Assembly: GCF_900112765.1 (NCBI RefSeq)
Contig: NZ_FOMZ01000004.1
Span: forward strand, 327,939 to 391,938
Reading direction: 5' to 3'
Length of the DNA stretch: 64,000 nt
From: Actinopolyspora alba
GTDB lineage: Bacteria; Actinomycetota; Actinomycetes; Mycobacteriales; Pseudonocardiaceae
A model generated the notes under the pieces. It saw only the letters and a list, made by a program, of their open reading frames with translations, was not told the origin of the DNA and did no database searches. How positions within the stretch are numbered: the stretch's first letter is position 1; the number at the start of each line of letters is the position of its first letter. Shown here in pieces: positions 40,419-50,839 of this stretch. The translations under genes and the position numbers were made by a program.

Positions 40419-40909
40419 GCAGGGCGGTGTTGTCCCTCGGCTCCAACCTCGGGGACAGACTGGAACACCTCCGGCTCGCCGTTCGGGGACTGCGCGAGGT
40501 GCTGCTCACGACCTCCTCGGTCTACGAAACCGCGCCGTGGGGGGTCACGGACCAGCCCGACTTCCTCAACGCCGTCCTGCTGGTCGAGTCCGCCGCGGAC
40601 GACGAGTGGGACTGGCTGCGCCGGGCACAGCACCTGGAACGGGAGGCCGAACGTCGCAGGGAGCGACGTTGGGGACCCCGTACCCTGGATGTCGACGTGG
40701 TCACCGTGGACGAGGTGCACAGCCGGGACCCCGAACTGCTGCTGCCTCACCCCGGCACCCCTGAGCGAGCGACGGTGCTGATTCCGTGGTTGGAGATCGA
40801 GCCGGAAGCCACGCTCCCCGGCCACGGAGCGGTGTCCGAGCTGTTGGCCGCACTACCGGAGACGGAAACCGCGGGTGTGCGGCTACGCCCCGACCTGGCG
40901 TTGCGCTAG
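40415..40909 (+). CDS. folK: 2-amino-4-hydroxy-6-hydroxymethyldihydropteridine diphosphokinase
   Basis: 164 aa. SLGSNLGDR at the N-terminus, [19 protein letters not shown], and the HPPK signature [13 protein letters not shown] with its metal-binding aspartates. It transfers pyrophosphate from ATP to the pterin before FolP acts. ATG 40415 overlaps the folB stop by 4 bp. Confidence 0.95.
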   Translation: MSRAVLSLGSNLGDRLEHLRLAVRGLREVLLTTSSVYETAPWGVTDQPDFLNAVLLVESAADDEWDWLRRAQHLEREAERRRERRWGPRTLDVDVVTVDEVHSRDPELLLPHPGTPERATVLIPWLEIEPEATLPGHGAVSELLAALPETETAGVRLRPDLALR

Positions 40910-41041
40910 GCCACGTCTTCGGTTTCTCGTGCTCGGAGTGCGGTTGATCGTCGGGCCGGGAGGAACGTCCCGCCCGAAGGGGAACGCACGGCGTGGCGCC
41001 GTATGTTGACGTGCCTGCCTCGCGATACGGACGGAGGACGG

Positions 41042-41503
41042 ATGAGCTACACCAGACCCCGCGAGCTCTTCGGTGCGGCGCTGCTCGCCGCGGTGCTGCT
41101 CTACGGTGTCGTGCAGCTGTCGTACGGATCACTGCCGCCGTTGCCGGTGGCTGCCGGGGGCGTACTGCTGGTGGTGGCCATCGTGGACGCCGTGCTGGCG
41201 ATCGTGCTGCGTCCCAGGGCCAAACACCGGAGTGGCTCCGAACCACTCGATCCGATGATGGCGACCCGGATCGTGGCACTGGCGAAAGCATCCTCGTTGG
41301 TGGGCGCGCTCATGGGCGGGGCGTGGGCCTCGATGCTGTTGTACCTGCTGGCCGAGGTGCGGGTGTTCGGCTCGGACACCATCGCTTCGATTGTCGGGCT
41401 CATCAGTGCGGCGGCGCTGGTCGGTGGTGGGCTGTGGCTGGAGTGGGCCATGCGCAATCCCGACGAGCCGCAGGAAGACGACGACGATGAGGCTGAACGT
41501 TAA
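41042..41503 (+). CDS. DUF3180 family membrane protein (Rv3605c-like)
   Basis: 153 aa with four membrane helices (ELFGAALLAAVLLYGVVQLS; LPVAAGGVLLVVAIVDAVLAIVL; ASSLVGALMGGAWASMLLYLLA; IASIVGLISAAALVGGGLWLEW), a basic loop (RPRAKHRSGSEPLDP) and an acidic tail. GGAGG precedes ATG 41042. It always follows folK in actinobacteria, so a folate-linked role such as transport has been suspected, but nothing in the sequence shows it. Confidence 0.85.
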   Translation: MSYTRPRELFGAALLAAVLLYGVVQLSYGSLPPLPVAAGGVLLVVAIVDAVLAIVLRPRAKHRSGSEPLDPMMATRIVALAKASSLVGALMGGAWASMLLYLLAEVRVFGSDTIASIVGLISAAALVGGGLWLEWAMRNPDEPQEDDDDEAER

Positions 41504-41572
41504 CCTCGGTAGTTTTGCCGGGATGGTGCCGACTGCGAGGGTGGTCGGAGTGCGGCCCGCGCCGAAGTGGCG

Positions 41573-41597
41573 CGGCGATTTCGCGAGAAATCGACGC
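41573..41597. repeat. Dispersed CGATTTCGCGAGA repeat, copy 4
   Basis: Same 25-bp sequence as copy 1 at 16893, same orientation, with the perfect inverted core. Confidence 0.85.
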
Positions 41598-41625
41598 TGA
41601 CGGGGGCCGCATCGCCGTACCGGCG

Positions 41626-41650
41626 CGGCGATTTCGCGAGAAATTGACGC
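41626..41650. repeat. Dispersed CGATTTCGCGAGA repeat, copy 5
   Basis: 53 bp after copy 4, same orientation; right arm GAAATTGACGC. Both are preceded by GCG, so the shared unit is slightly longer within this pair. Confidence 0.85.
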
Positions 41651-41829
41651 CGTCCTGGGGCGGTGAGTGGTGTTTCTCGGTGGGTGGACACGTTCGGTGC
41701 TTGGTTTATCGCACGACTCGGTGGGGCTGTTTTTCTTGAGTACTGCCCGTCGTTTCACTGTGTGATCGATTCGTTTCCGAAGAGTCCCACCGGATTTCGA
41801 AGCGATAAACTCCGGGTACGGTTGGCCGC

Positions 41830-43584
41830 ATGGCTGACCCGAGCGATTCCGAGTCTCGATCGCGAGGAGATCGAGCGGTGCTGCTGTGGCTCGGTACATC
41901 GGGTCTGGCCGTGGCGGCGACGGTCACGCTGATTCTCGGCGACGACGTTCGGATGCTGCGGCTGGGAATCCTCGCCGCGCTGTGGGCCGCACTGTTGTCG
42001 AGCCTGTGGGCGGGCCGGATGCGCAACCGGTCGATGGAGCAGGACGAGCTGTTGGCCGAGCGGCAGCGCTGCTACGAACTGGAACTCGAACGCGAGATCG
42101 ACGCTCGTGAGGAGTACGAGACCGAAGCCGACAACGAGGCGCTGCGCCGGGTCCGGGATGAGACCGAGAACGAGCTCGCCGAGCTGCGTTCGGAGCTGTA
42201 CGAGCTGCGTCGGCTGCTGAATCGTTCGCCCCCCGGTGGGGCCACTTCCTCGGCCGCCGCGTCCGCTTCGGACTCCGCTCGCGAGGACGAGCCCGGTTCC
42301 GTCGAGCACGCGCCCGGACATCCCGAATCCCGGCCACGACCTCCCGCCCAGCCGAATTCCGAAGCGACCGGAGCGCCTCGGCCGGCTTCTCCCGCGCCCG
42401 CCGTCCCCGGTTCACCCCCTCCCGGGGGGAGCGTCCGGGCTGATGTTCCCGGCGGGGGAGGTGCTCCCGGAGCCGCGGCTTCGCCGGTTCCCCCGGAGGC
42501 GGCGGATTCCGGTGCCGCGGCTGGAGCCGTTGCTTCATCGGATGCCGGGGAGCCCGCAGCGGGCGGTGCTTCTCCGAGCGGCAGCGTTCCGCCCCGGCGC
42601 CAGCCCGGGCGTCCCGGCGGGCGCCCTCGAAGCGATGGTCCACCCGCTTCGGGACCGAGACCTCCTGCCGCTGCCGATCCCAACCGCTCCGCCGCACCTG
42701 GGCGACAACAGGCTCCTCCCGTCGCACGGGAGCCCGGTCCCGGTGCCGAGGTCGGTGCCGCTCCGCTGGCGTTCTCGGGCGAGGGCGAAGCAGCACAGCG
42801 CGAAGCCGCGGCCCGGATGTCCACCTCCCAGGCGGCCGCTCCTCCGGCAGCGTCTCCTCCGGGGCCCACACCACCCGCGGCCACGCCCCCTGGCAGTGGG
42901 TCGGGCGCAGCCGCTTCGCACGCGGCACCGGGTGCTCCGGTCGGACATCCCGCTGCCCAGGGCGTGCCCGGTTCGGAACCGACACCCGATCAGCTCGGTG
43001 CGCAACCGCCACAGGCGGCACCACCTCCCCCCGCCGCCGGTGCGCAACCACCGCCACCGGTCCCGGCCAACCAGGACGCACCGGCCCGTACGCCGGGACG
43101 AAGAACCGGTCCCGCCCGGCCGCCGGGAAGTCCTCGGGCACGTGGCTCCGGTGGCAGCGCGGCCGGTGACGAGGTTTCCGGCACGCGCCCGCCCGGGGGC
43201 ACGGCGGGAGGTGCGCCGGGTGGACACGGGCCACCCGGTAGACCGCCGAACGACGCCGGACCGGTCGAACGCCCGCAGCAGGCCCCGCCCGCCGCCGCGC
43301 CGACCGGAGCGGCGGCACGAGCTCCCCGGGAGGGCGCAGCCGGCGGTACGAATCGATCCGACGACGGTTCCGCACGATCGGGTGAGACATCAGGTCCGCC
43401 CACTGGAGTGACACCTCCCATGGTGGAGCCGAACCCCGCTGCCGACGCGGCGACCTCCTCGGCGCAGCAGTCCTCTCCCGCGGGGGCTTCCGGCGCTCAT
43501 ACGCAGGGAACATCCGTCAACGATCTGCTGGCCGCCTACGGCGATTCCGGTGAGACGCGCAGACGTCGCCGCCGCGACGAGTGA
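41830..43584 (+). CDS. DUF6779-type membrane protein with long Pro/Ala-rich tail (Rv3604c-like)
   Basis: 584 aa. Two membrane helices (AVLLWLGTSGLAVAATVTLIL; LGILAALWAALLSSLWAG) are followed by a highly charged coiled coil (residues about 75-135: ELLAERQRCYELELEREIDARE ... LAELRSELYELRRLL). Then ~440 disordered residues rich in Pro, Ala, Gly and Ser with few charges. The N-terminal unit matches the mycobacterial membrane protein located here. TACGGT lies 7 nt before the ATG, so it is likely leaderless. Role unknown; the coiled coil on the cytoplasmic side suggests a scaffold. Confidence 0.8.
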   Translation: MADPSDSESRSRGDRAVLLWLGTSGLAVAATVTLILGDDVRMLRLGILAALWAALLSSLWAGRMRNRSMEQDELLAERQRCYELELEREIDAREEYETEADNEALRRVRDETENELAELRSELYELRRLLNRSPPGGATSSAAASASDSAREDEPGSVEHAPGHPESRPRPPAQPNSEATGAPRPASPAPAVPGSPPPGGSVRADVPGGGGAPGAAASPVPPEAADSGAAAGAVASSDAGEPAAGGASPSGSVPPRRQPGRPGGRPRSDGPPASGPRPPAAADPNRSAAPGRQQAPPVAREPGPGAEVGAAPLAFSGEGEAAQREAAARMSTSQAAAPPAASPPGPTPPAATPPGSGSGAAASHAAPGAPVGHPAAQGVPGSEPTPDQLGAQPPQAAPPPPAAGAQPPPPVPANQDAPARTPGRRTGPARPPGSPRARGSGGSAAGDEVSGTRPPGGTAGGAPGGHGPPGRPPNDAGPVERPQQAPPAAAPTGAAARAPREGAAGGTNRSDDGSARSGETSGPPTGVTPPMVEPNPAADAATSSAQQSSPAGASGAHTQGTSVNDLLAAYGDSGETRRRRRRDE

Positions 43585-43654
43585 GAATCGCGAGCTGATT
43601 TCGGTATCGGCTGGTGCTGTCGGCCGGTGGCACGCGGGCTTTATCGTTTCTGGC

Positions 43655-44878
43655 GTGTCCAATCCTGATCTGTCGGGCGCCCGCAGGAACCAGACCTACA
43701 AGCACAGCGTCGTTGGCTGGCCCATCGCGGGTCTGATCCTGCTCGGTATGTGTGGCTTGACGATGCTCGGCATCGCGACCGCGCGCGTGGGCTACGTCGC
43801 GGCCGTGGTGGGTGCGCTGGTCGCTCTGCTGCCGGTCGGCGTGGTATTCGCCGCGATCGTGTGGATCGACCGCTGGGAGCCCGAGCCGCCGATGCTGCTG
43901 CTCGGCGCGTTCCTGTGGGGAGCCGGTGGTGCCACGGCCTGTGCCTTCCTGCTCAACGACGCCATGACCGGTTTCGGCGAGATCCTGTTCAACGGCACCC
44001 TGCAGCAGCATTTCGCCCTGGTGGTCACCGCGCCGTTGGTGGAGGAGGCCGCGAAGTCGCTTTTCGTGGTGGCACTGTGGTTCCGGCGCCGCTCCGAGTT
44101 CAACGGCATGGTCGACGGCATCGTCTACGCGTCGTTGACCGCGGCCGGTTTCGCCTTCATCGAGAACATCTTCTACTTCGGCAAGGCGTTCGCGCAGGCA
44201 GGACTGGGGGACATGACCGGAGGTGTCGTGGCCGTGTTCGTGCTGCGCGGTGTGCTGGCGCCGTTCTCCCATCCACTGTTCACCGCGATGGTCGGGATCG
44301 GAATAGGTCTCGCGACGCGTGCCGGCGGTCCGAGAACGCGGGGACTGTGGCCGGTACTGGGATTCCTGGCCGCGGTGTTGCTGCACGCCTTCTGGAACGC
44401 CTCCACCACCTTGGGTGGGGTGCGCTTCCTCGACATCTACTTCGTGATCATGGTGCCCATCTTCCTGGGAACCGGTTGGCTGGTGGTCTGGCACCGCAAA
44501 CGCGAACGGCGCATCGTCGCCGCACAGCTGCCCGCGTTGCAGCGGGCGGGACTGATCGTGTCCAGCGAGCTCGAAAAACTGGCCAGCCTCTCCGCACGAC
44601 GTGACTGGAAGCGCAGGGTGCGGCGCAACTCCGGGAAGGAAGCCGCCAGGTCCGTCCGCGACTACCAGATCGCGGTCACCGAACTGGCGTTTCTGCAGCA
44701 CCGGGCGAGTGTCGGAAACACGACGAGCGTCGTGCGCAGGCAACGCCGCGAAAAGCTGATCGAGGATCTGAAGACGGCGCGTCGTTCCGCCAGCGGCTCC
44801 CAGGAGGCGATCTACACCGAGCGGATCAGGATGGACGAACTGACCAGTATGAACGTCAAGCGTCCGAAGAAGCGCTGA
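43655..44878 (+). CDS. PrsW-family glutamic intramembrane protease
   Basis: 407 aa with about nine hydrophobic segments. PrsW/CPBP-like motifs: EEAAKSLFVV with E130-E131, FAFIENIFYF, the HPLFTAMVGIG histidine and LLHAFWNAS. These form the membrane-embedded active site; the Bacillus relative cleaves an anti-sigma factor. The ~110 C-terminal residues are cytoplasmic, basic and helical, with no known domain. GTG 43655 is chosen because TATCGT (43642-43647) lies 7 nt upstream (leaderless). The substrate is not evident; no anti-sigma gene is nearby. Confidence 0.87.
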   Translation: MSNPDLSGARRNQTYKHSVVGWPIAGLILLGMCGLTMLGIATARVGYVAAVVGALVALLPVGVVFAAIVWIDRWEPEPPMLLLGAFLWGAGGATACAFLLNDAMTGFGEILFNGTLQQHFALVVTAPLVEEAAKSLFVVALWFRRRSEFNGMVDGIVYASLTAAGFAFIENIFYFGKAFAQAGLGDMTGGVVAVFVLRGVLAPFSHPLFTAMVGIGIGLATRAGGPRTRGLWPVLGFLAAVLLHAFWNASTTLGGVRFLDIYFVIMVPIFLGTGWLVVWHRKRERRIVAAQLPALQRAGLIVSSELEKLASLSARRDWKRRVRRNSGKEAARSVRDYQIAVTELAFLQHRASVGNTTSVVRRQRREKLIEDLKTARRSASGSQEAIYTERIRMDELTSMNVKRPKKR

Positions 44879-44930
44879 CGCGGGTCTCCGTTGCCTCGAC
44901 GCCCGCCGGCTCGGACGCACGTTCGCCGGT

Positions 44931-44978
44931 CCCGGCGCCTCGTGGTCCCGGCGCCTCGTGGTTGCGGCGCCTCGTGGT
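44931..44978. repeat. 16-bp tandem repeat, three copies
   Basis: CCCGGCGCCTCGTGGT at 44931-44946 and 44947-44962, then TGCGGCGCCTCGTGGT at 44963-44978, followed by a decayed TGTGGCGCTCG. Intergenic, between the PrsW and DUF2520 genes. Confidence 0.88.
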
Positions 44979-45128
44979 TGTGGCGCTCGCCACTCTCGGG
45001 CGAGTCTTCGGGGCCGCGGGTGCGTGGCTCTCGCCACCATGGGATCCCACCGGAAGTGTTTTCCGGTTACTCTCACGACGCTGTCCGGTACCCGGTACGG
45101 GACTGGAACGGTAGGAGGATTGGTCGAC

Positions 45129-46085
45129 GTGTCCACTGACAGGCACGATGTCCGCGGCCCGGGAACGGACCCGGATTCCCCGCGCTCGGCCGCTGAAGCG
45201 CGTCCGCGTCCCCGCCTTCGGGTCGGTGTGATCTCCGCGGGACGCGTCGGAAGTGTGCTGGGAGCCGCGCTGCACCGGGCGGGTCACGAGGTCGGAGCGG
45301 TGGCCGCCGTCTCCGACGCGGCGCTGAACCGTGTATCGCTACTGCTGCCCGACGCCCCGGTTCGCCCGCCCGACGAGGTCGCACGACAGGCGGATCTGGT
45401 GTTGCTGGCCGTTCCCGACGACGCACTCGGTGGGTTGGTGCGCGGACTGGTGAGCGCCGAGGCACTGCGTTCCGGTCAGATCGTGGTGCACACCTCCGGG
45501 GCGCACGGTGTGGCGGTGCTCGAGCCCGCCGCGAACGCCGGTGCGCTGCCGGTGGCGCTGCATCCGGCGATGACGTTCACCGGGAGGCCGGAGGACCTGG
45601 AACGGTTGGCCGCGGCCACCGTGGCCGTGACGGCCCGGCAGGACGACGAGGCCGGCTTCAGCGTCGGGGCGGCGCTGGCCGTGGAGCTCGGGGCCGAGCC
45701 GGTGCGGATCGCCGAGGAGTCCCGGAAGCTGTACCACACGGCGCTGACCCACGGCTCCAACCACCTGATCACCCTCGTCAACGAGAGCGCGCAGCTGCTG
45801 CGCGCGGCCGGTGTCGAGTCCCCGGACCGGGTGCTCGCCCCGATCCTGTCGGCCGCGTTGGACAACTCGCTGCGCTACGGGGACCGGGCCATCACCGGGC
45901 CGGTCTCGCGCGGCGACGCGGGAACCGTGCGGGACCACCTCGACGTGTTGGGCGAATCCGCGCCGGACGTGCTGTCCGGCTATGTACAGCTGGCGAAACG
46001 CACCGCTGACCGGGCGGTGAGCTCGGGAATGCTGCGTGCCGACGACGCCGTTGGCGTCAACGAAGTACTCGACGGGGGGCGCTGA
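45129..46085 (+). CDS. Rossmann-fold and DUF2520 domain protein (Rv3603c-like)
   Basis: 318 aa. The N-terminal Rossmann domain starts [25 protein letters not shown] (GxxxxG nucleotide-binding type). [20 protein letters not shown] and [10 protein letters not shown] follow, then a C-terminal helical DUF2520 domain ([25 protein letters not shown]). It resembles oxidoreductases of the ketopantoate/6-phosphogluconate type. Standing directly before panC, with a one-base overlap, it may supply a ketopantoate reductase step; that is inference. GTG 45129 has AGGAGG 10 nt upstream. Confidence 0.88.
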   Translation: MSTDRHDVRGPGTDPDSPRSAAEARPRPRLRVGVISAGRVGSVLGAALHRAGHEVGAVAAVSDAALNRVSLLLPDAPVRPPDEVARQADLVLLAVPDDALGGLVRGLVSAEALRSGQIVVHTSGAHGVAVLEPAANAGALPVALHPAMTFTGRPEDLERLAAATVAVTARQDDEAGFSVGAALAVELGAEPVRIAEESRKLYHTALTHGSNHLITLVNESAQLLRAAGVESPDRVLAPILSAALDNSLRYGDRAITGPVSRGDAGTVRDHLDVLGESAPDVLSGYVQLAKRTADRAVSSGMLRADDAVGVNEVLDGGR

Positions 46086-47029
46086 TGAGCGTTACGGACG
46101 AGCGGGGCGGTTCGGAGAGTGTCGGTGCCGGACCGGGTTTCACCCCCGACGAGGTCACCGTGCACCACCTTCCCGCGGAACTGGGCAAGGTGACGCGCGC
46201 GCTGCGCCGCACCGGTCGCAAGATCGTGCTCGTTCCCACCATGGGGGCGCTGCACGAGGGGCATCTGGAGCTGATTCGCGCCGCTCGTCGGGTCCCGAAC
46301 AGCGTTACCGTGGTCTCGATCTTCGTGAATCCGCTCCAGTTCGGTCCCGGCGAGGACTTCGACAGCTATCCGCGCACCCTCGACGAGGATCTGCGGGTCT
46401 GCGGACGGGAGGGCGCCGAGCTCGTGTTCGCCCCGAGTAGCCGGGAGCTCTACGGTGACGATCCGCGGACGACGATCGACGCCGGAGAGCTCGGCCGCGA
46501 ACTCGAGGGCGCCAGCAGGCCGGGGCACTTCAGCGGTGTGCTCACCGTCGTCGCCAAGCTGTTCAACATCGTGGCGCCGGATCTGGCCCTGTTCGGCGAG
46601 AAGGACTACCAGCAGCTGGTGCTGCTGCGCCGGATGGCCCGCGAGCTGAACTTCCCGACCGATGTGCAGGGCATCCCGATCGTGCGCGAGCACGACGGGC
46701 TGGCGCTGTCCTCCCGCAATCGTTATCTCGGTGAGCGCGAGCGCGCCGCCGCCTTGACGTTGTCGGCGGCGCTGGCGGCAGGGGTGCACGCCGGTTCGCG
46801 CGGCCCGGACGCCGTGTTGTCGGCCGCGCGCGAGGTGCTCGACACCGAACCGATGGTCGAACTCGACTACCTGCGGTTGTGCGACCCCGAGCTGGGGCCC
46901 GCACCGGACGCGGGAGAGGCACGACTGCTGGTCGCCGCGAAGGTGGGCGGCACCCGACTGCTGGACAACGCGCTGGTGGAGCTCGGACCGTCCGACTCGG
47001 CATCTGAAGCGGTAGTCCATCCCCGGTAG
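46085..47029 (+). CDS. panC: Pantothenate synthetase
   Basis: 314 aa. It condenses pantoate and beta-alanine with ATP. Motifs: [19 protein letters not shown] (HIGH-type), [54 protein letters not shown], and [18 protein letters not shown] 46085 overlaps the preceding stop. The first ~20 residues are a variable extension. panD follows 21 bp later. Confidence 0.95.
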   Translation: MSVTDERGGSESVGAGPGFTPDEVTVHHLPAELGKVTRALRRTGRKIVLVPTMGALHEGHLELIRAARRVPNSVTVVSIFVNPLQFGPGEDFDSYPRTLDEDLRVCGREGAELVFAPSSRELYGDDPRTTIDAGELGRELEGASRPGHFSGVLTVVAKLFNIVAPDLALFGEKDYQQLVLLRRMARELNFPTDVQGIPIVREHDGLALSSRNRYLGERERAAALTLSAALAAGVHAGSRGPDAVLSAAREVLDTEPMVELDYLRLCDPELGPAPDAGEARLLVAAKVGGTRLLDNALVELGPSDSASEAVVHPR

Positions 47030-47050
47030 CTCGAAGCCTAAGGAGCAGGC

Positions 47051-47473
47051 ATGTTCCGGACCATGCTCAAATCCAAGATCCACCGTGCCACGGTCACCCA
47101 GGCCGATCTGCACTACGTGGGATCGGTGACCATAGACGCCGCCCTGATGGAGGCGGCCGATCTGCTGGACGGTGAACAGGTCACGATCGTGGACGTGACC
47201 AACGGAGCCCGGCTGGAGACCTACGCCATCACCGGTGAGCGCGGTTCCGGGGTGCTCGGTATCAACGGTGCCGCTGCCCACCTGGTCCATCCGGGCGACG
47301 TGGTGATCCTGATCGCCTACGGCGTCATGGACGAGGCCGAGGCCAGGTCGTTCCGCCCGAGCGTGCTCTTCGTCGACGGGGAGAACCGCGTGGTCGAACG
47401 AGGTGGCGATCCGGGGCACGCCCCCGACGGCTCGGGACTCGCCACCACCGCTGTGGGCACCACGAGTGGTTGA
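47051..47473 (+). CDS. panD: Aspartate 1-decarboxylase
   Basis: 140 aa proenzyme. It makes beta-alanine for PanC. Self-cleavage between G24 and S25 (HYVGSVTID) creates the pyruvoyl group. [20 protein letters not shown] and [19 protein letters not shown] are typical. AAGGAGCAGGC precedes the ATG. The C-terminal ~25 residues after the core are Gly/Ala/Thr-rich, as in other actinobacteria. Confidence 0.95.
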   Translation: MFRTMLKSKIHRATVTQADLHYVGSVTIDAALMEAADLLDGEQVTIVDVTNGARLETYAITGERGSGVLGINGAAAHLVHPGDVVILIAYGVMDEAEARSFRPSVLFVDGENRVVERGGDPGHAPDGSGLATTAVGTTSG

Positions 47474-47522
47474 GTGAGGCGAACCCGGTGGAGCGGTGTC
47501 TCCGCGCGATCGTGAGATCGAT

Positions 47523-47552
47523 GCCCACCAGCCGTCCGGAGTGCTGGTGGGC
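47523..47552 (+). terminator. Hairpin downstream of panD
   Basis: GCCCACCAGC pairs with GCTGGTGGGC over 10 bp with a 10-nt loop, 50 nt after panD; a short TTCC follows. Confidence 0.6.
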
Positions 47553-47675
47553 TTCCGGTGAGCCCGCGGGGCCGTGCGGTGGCGTGCCGTTCCCGGCGGC
47601 CTCGTTCGGGTGACGTGTCGCTCGCGGAGAGCGCCCGCCGTTGTGTCAGCGTTTCGACAGGAAGGGAAATCCACG

Positions 47676-48503
47676 GTGCTGCTCGCTATCGACGTCGGCA
47701 ACACCAACATCGTGTTGGGACTCTACGAGGACGAGCCCGATGGTCCAGAGCAGCGATCCGGTTACGGCCGGAAGCCGAAGGCACAGGCTCGGCTGGTGCG
47801 GGACTGGCGGATGCGGACCGAACCCAGGATGACCGCCGACGAGCTCGCGTTCACCATGCGCGGTCTGCTGGGCGACTACGTCGACAAGATCACCGGCATA
47901 TCGGCCCTGTCCACCGTTCCCACGCTGTTGCGGGAGCTGCGGGTCATGCTCGGCCGCAACTGGAGTGATGTTCCCAGGGTCGTCGTGGAGCCGGGTGTCC
48001 GAACGGGTGTCCCCCTGCTGGTCGATAATCCCAAGGAGGTCGGCGCGGACCGGTTGATCAACACGCTGGCCGCGCACCACCTGTATTCCACGAACTGCGT
48101 CGTGGTCGATTTCGGTACCTCGACGAACATCGACGCCATCTCGGCCAAGGGCGAGTTCCTCGGGGGAGCGTTCGCCCCCGGGGTGGAGATCTCGCTCGAC
48201 GCGCTGGCCTCGCGGGCCGCCCAGCTGCGCAAGGTCGAGCTGGTCAGACCGCGTTCGGTGATCGGCAAGAACACGGTCGAGTGCTTGCAGTCCGGACTGC
48301 TCTACGGCTTCGCGGGGCAGGTGGACGGGCTGGTGCACAGCATCGTGTCCGAGTTGGAGGAGACCCACGGCGGTCCCACGACGGTACTGGCGACCGGTGG
48401 CCTGGCCCCACTGGTGATCAGCGAGTCCCGAACGATCTCGCACCACGTCCCCGAGCTCACCCTGCTCGGGCTGCGGCTGGTCTTCGACCGGAACCTGGAG
48501 TGA
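47676..48503 (+). CDS. coaX: Type III pantothenate kinase
   Basis: 275 aa, ASKHA fold. LLAIDVGNTNIVLGLYE (phosphate 1), NPKEVGADRLINTLAAHH, VVVDFGTSTNIDAIS and GGAFAPGVEISLDALASRAAQL. It starts CoA synthesis from pantothenate and is insensitive to CoA feedback in characterised relatives. GTG 47676 sits behind GGAAGGGAAA. It lies 200 bp after panD, completing the panC-panD-coaX set. Confidence 0.94.
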   Translation: MLLAIDVGNTNIVLGLYEDEPDGPEQRSGYGRKPKAQARLVRDWRMRTEPRMTADELAFTMRGLLGDYVDKITGISALSTVPTLLRELRVMLGRNWSDVPRVVVEPGVRTGVPLLVDNPKEVGADRLINTLAAHHLYSTNCVVVDFGTSTNIDAISAKGEFLGGAFAPGVEISLDALASRAAQLRKVELVRPRSVIGKNTVECLQSGLLYGFAGQVDGLVHSIVSELEETHGGPTTVLATGGLAPLVISESRTISHHVPELTLLGLRLVFDRNLE

Positions 48504-48624
48504 CCGAACCCGGCGAGCAGTGATTCGTGCCACCGCTCCCGCAGGGGATATCGCCGCCCCGTCGAGGGAACAGCCTGTGTCCTCTCGTGCGTTCGATGCG
48601 CCGGTTCGAACGAGTTCGCGGCGC

Positions 48625-48653
48625 GGCCGCGCCCCTCGCGCCGGGGCGCGGCC
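48625..48653 (+). terminator. GC hairpin between coaX and lysS
   Basis: GGCCGCGCCCC (48625-48635) pairs perfectly with GGGGCGCGGCC (48643-48653), 7-nt loop. Probable end of the pan/coaX transcript before the independent lysS promoter. Confidence 0.6.
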
Positions 48654-48715
48654 GGAGTACGGGCTGCCCATCCTGCCGGAATGTCGCCCCCGGCGGGTCC
48701 GTACCCTTGTAAACC

Positions 48716-50230
48716 GTGAATGACCAGGATCAATCGAGTCGTGTCGACGGAGCCGAGGACCTGCCGGAGCAGCTGCGGGTGCGTCGGGAGAAACGGGAAC
48801 GTCTGTTTGCCGAGGGCCAGGATCCCTACCCGGTCTCGCTGCCCGTGACCCACGAGCTGTCCGAGGTGCGGGCGGCGCATTCGGAGCTGCCCGTGGACGC
48901 GTCCAGCGGACAACGGGTCGGCGTGGCGGGCCGGGTTATGTTCATGCGCAACACCGGCAAACTGTGCTTCGCCACGTTGCGGGGCGGGGACGGCAGCGAG
49001 CTGCAGGCCATGCTCAGCCGGAACGAGGTCGGCGAACAGTCCCTGTCCGAGTGGAAGTCCGACGTGGATCTGGGGGACCACGTTTTCGTCGCGGGCGAGG
49101 TCATCACCTCTCGACGCGGTGAACTCTCGGTGCTGGCGGACGAGTGGCGGATGGCGGCCAAGTCGTTGCGGCCGTTGCCCGTGGCCCACAAGGAACTCAG
49201 CGAGGAAAACCGCGTTCGGCAGCGCTACGTGGATTTGCTGGTCCGTAGCCAGGCGGCCGAAACGGTTCGCACCCGTGCCGCGACATTGCGTTCGCTGCGG
49301 GATTCGTTCGAGCGGCGCGGATATCTCGAAGTGGAGACGCCCATGTTGCAGACTTTGCAGGGTGGGGCCGCGGCCAGGCCGTTCGTGACTTACTCGAACG
49401 CCTTGGACATGGATCTCTACTTGCGCATCGCCCCGGAGCTGTTCCTCAAGCGGTGCGTCGTGGGCGGTATCGAGAAGGTCTTCGAGATCAATCGGAACTT
49501 TCGCAATGAGGGGAGTGACTCTTCCCACTCTCCCGAGTTCGCCATGCTCGAGTTCTATGAAGCTTACTCGGATTACAACGCGATGGCCGAACTCACCCGC
49601 GCGCTGATCCAGGAAGCGGCCCAGTCGCTGTTCGGCACTCAGACCGTCACTTGGGCGGACGGTTCCGAGTACGATCTTTCCGGGCAATGGGCGAACATTA
49701 CGATGTACGGATCGCTTTCCGAGGCGCTCGGTTCGGAAGTAACCCCCGAAACCTCTGTCGAAACGCTCCGTAAGCATGCCGAGAGCGCCGGTTTGTCCGA
49801 GCTCGATCCGTCGTTCGGGCACGGTAAGTTGGTCGAGGAACTCTGGGAGCACATGGTCGGCAACCATCTCCACGCTCCCACATTCGTGCGGGACTTTCCG
49901 CTGGATACCGCTCCGTTGACCCGGCAACACCGACAGCATTCGGGGATGGCGGAGAAATGGGATCTCTACGTGAAGGGTTTTGAACTCGCGACCGGTTACT
50001 CCGAGCTCGTCGATCCCGTCGTCGAACGTGCGCGACTGGAAGAGCAGGCGCGGTTGGCTTCCGAGGGCGACGAGGAAGCCATGCCCGTCGACGAGGACTT
50101 TCTGCGGGCGCTGGAGTACGGAATGCCCCCCACGGGCGGCGTGGGAATGGGTATCGACCGGTTGTTGATGGCGTTGACGGGGCTGGGCATCAGGGAGACC
50201 ATCCTGTTCCCGCTCGTGCGTCCGGAATGA
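48716..50230 (+). CDS. lysS: Lysine--tRNA ligase, class II
   Basis: 504 aa. An OB-fold anticodon domain ([33 protein letters not shown]) is followed by the class II catalytic domain: motif 2 [19 protein letters not shown] and motif 3 [21 protein letters not shown] 48716 has no SD, but TACCCT (48702-48707) lies 8 nt before it, so a leaderless mRNA is likely. The coding sequence uses visibly more AT-ending codons than its neighbours from about 49500 on. Confidence 0.95.
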   Translation: MNDQDQSSRVDGAEDLPEQLRVRREKRERLFAEGQDPYPVSLPVTHELSEVRAAHSELPVDASSGQRVGVAGRVMFMRNTGKLCFATLRGGDGSELQAMLSRNEVGEQSLSEWKSDVDLGDHVFVAGEVITSRRGELSVLADEWRMAAKSLRPLPVAHKELSEENRVRQRYVDLLVRSQAAETVRTRAATLRSLRDSFERRGYLEVETPMLQTLQGGAAARPFVTYSNALDMDLYLRIAPELFLKRCVVGGIEKVFEINRNFRNEGSDSSHSPEFAMLEFYEAYSDYNAMAELTRALIQEAAQSLFGTQTVTWADGSEYDLSGQWANITMYGSLSEALGSEVTPETSVETLRKHAESAGLSELDPSFGHGKLVEELWEHMVGNHLHAPTFVRDFPLDTAPLTRQHRQHSGMAEKWDLYVKGFELATGYSELVDPVVERARLEEQARLASEGDEEAMPVDEDFLRALEYGMPPTGGVGMGIDRLLMALTGLGIRETILFPLVRPE

Positions 50231-50476
50231 CGTGATCGCACTCCCCTGATCGATGACGGAGCGAAAATTTCTTCGGTGGGGTGAGTGCGAATCCGGCACT
50301 GCTGCGCTAACCTTGCTGGCGAGAATGAAACGGTGACGATGTATTAGTGGCTCGATGCGTGATCGGTCGCGATACGGCTTCGAGGATGATGTGGTTCGAG
50401 AGAACACCGACGATACTCGTTCGGGCTCGGATCGTCACCGTCTCGCTGTAAGGAATACCGGGGAGGACCGCGGAAG

Positions 50477-50839
50477 ATGGCGCAGAAGGTAACTGTCCAG
50501 TTGGTGGACGACCTGGACGGTGGAGAGGCCGATGAAACGGTCGAGTTCGCCTTGGACGGCGTCTCGTACACCATCGACCTTTCCAATGACAATGCGACCG
50601 AGCTCCGGGAGGCACTGAGCGGCTTTCTGGCGAGTGCACGTCGGGCCGGGGGGCGTAAGAAGCCGGGACCGAAGGCGGGTTCCGCGCGTTCGTCGTCGGC
50701 TTCGTCCGGTGGTTCCACGAGCGCGGATCGTGAGCAGAACCAAGCGATTCGGGAATGGGCCCGCAAGCGGGGGATGAAGGTTTCGGACCGTGGTCGCATC
50801 CCCGCCGATATCGTCGCCGAGTACCACAAGGCGCACTGA
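50477..50839 (+). CDS. lsr2: Nucleoid-associated protein Lsr2
   Basis: 120 aa. The N-terminal dimerisation domain ([36 protein letters not shown]) and the C-terminal DNA-binding domain ([26 protein letters not shown]), with the RGR minor-groove hook, are joined by a Lys/Ser linker. It binds and silences AT-rich, often horizontally acquired DNA. The SD GGGAGGACCGCGGAAG precedes the ATG. A -10-like TAACCT lies near 50311, about 165 bp upstream. Same place beside lysS and clpC as in mycobacteria. Confidence 0.96.
   Translation: MAQKVTVQLVDDLDGGEADETVEFALDGVSYTIDLSNDNATELREALSGFLASARRAGGRKKPGPKAGSARSSSASSGGSTSADREQNQAIREWARKRGMKVSDRGRIPADIVAEYHKAH

Larger units (their letters stand above)
41504..41829. 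other. Intergenic region with a pair of dispersed repeats
   Basis: 326 bp. Two CGATTTCGCGAGA repeats 53 bp apart (listed), then an AT-richer promoter region with TACGGT 7 nt before the next ATG. No gene. Confidence 0.6.
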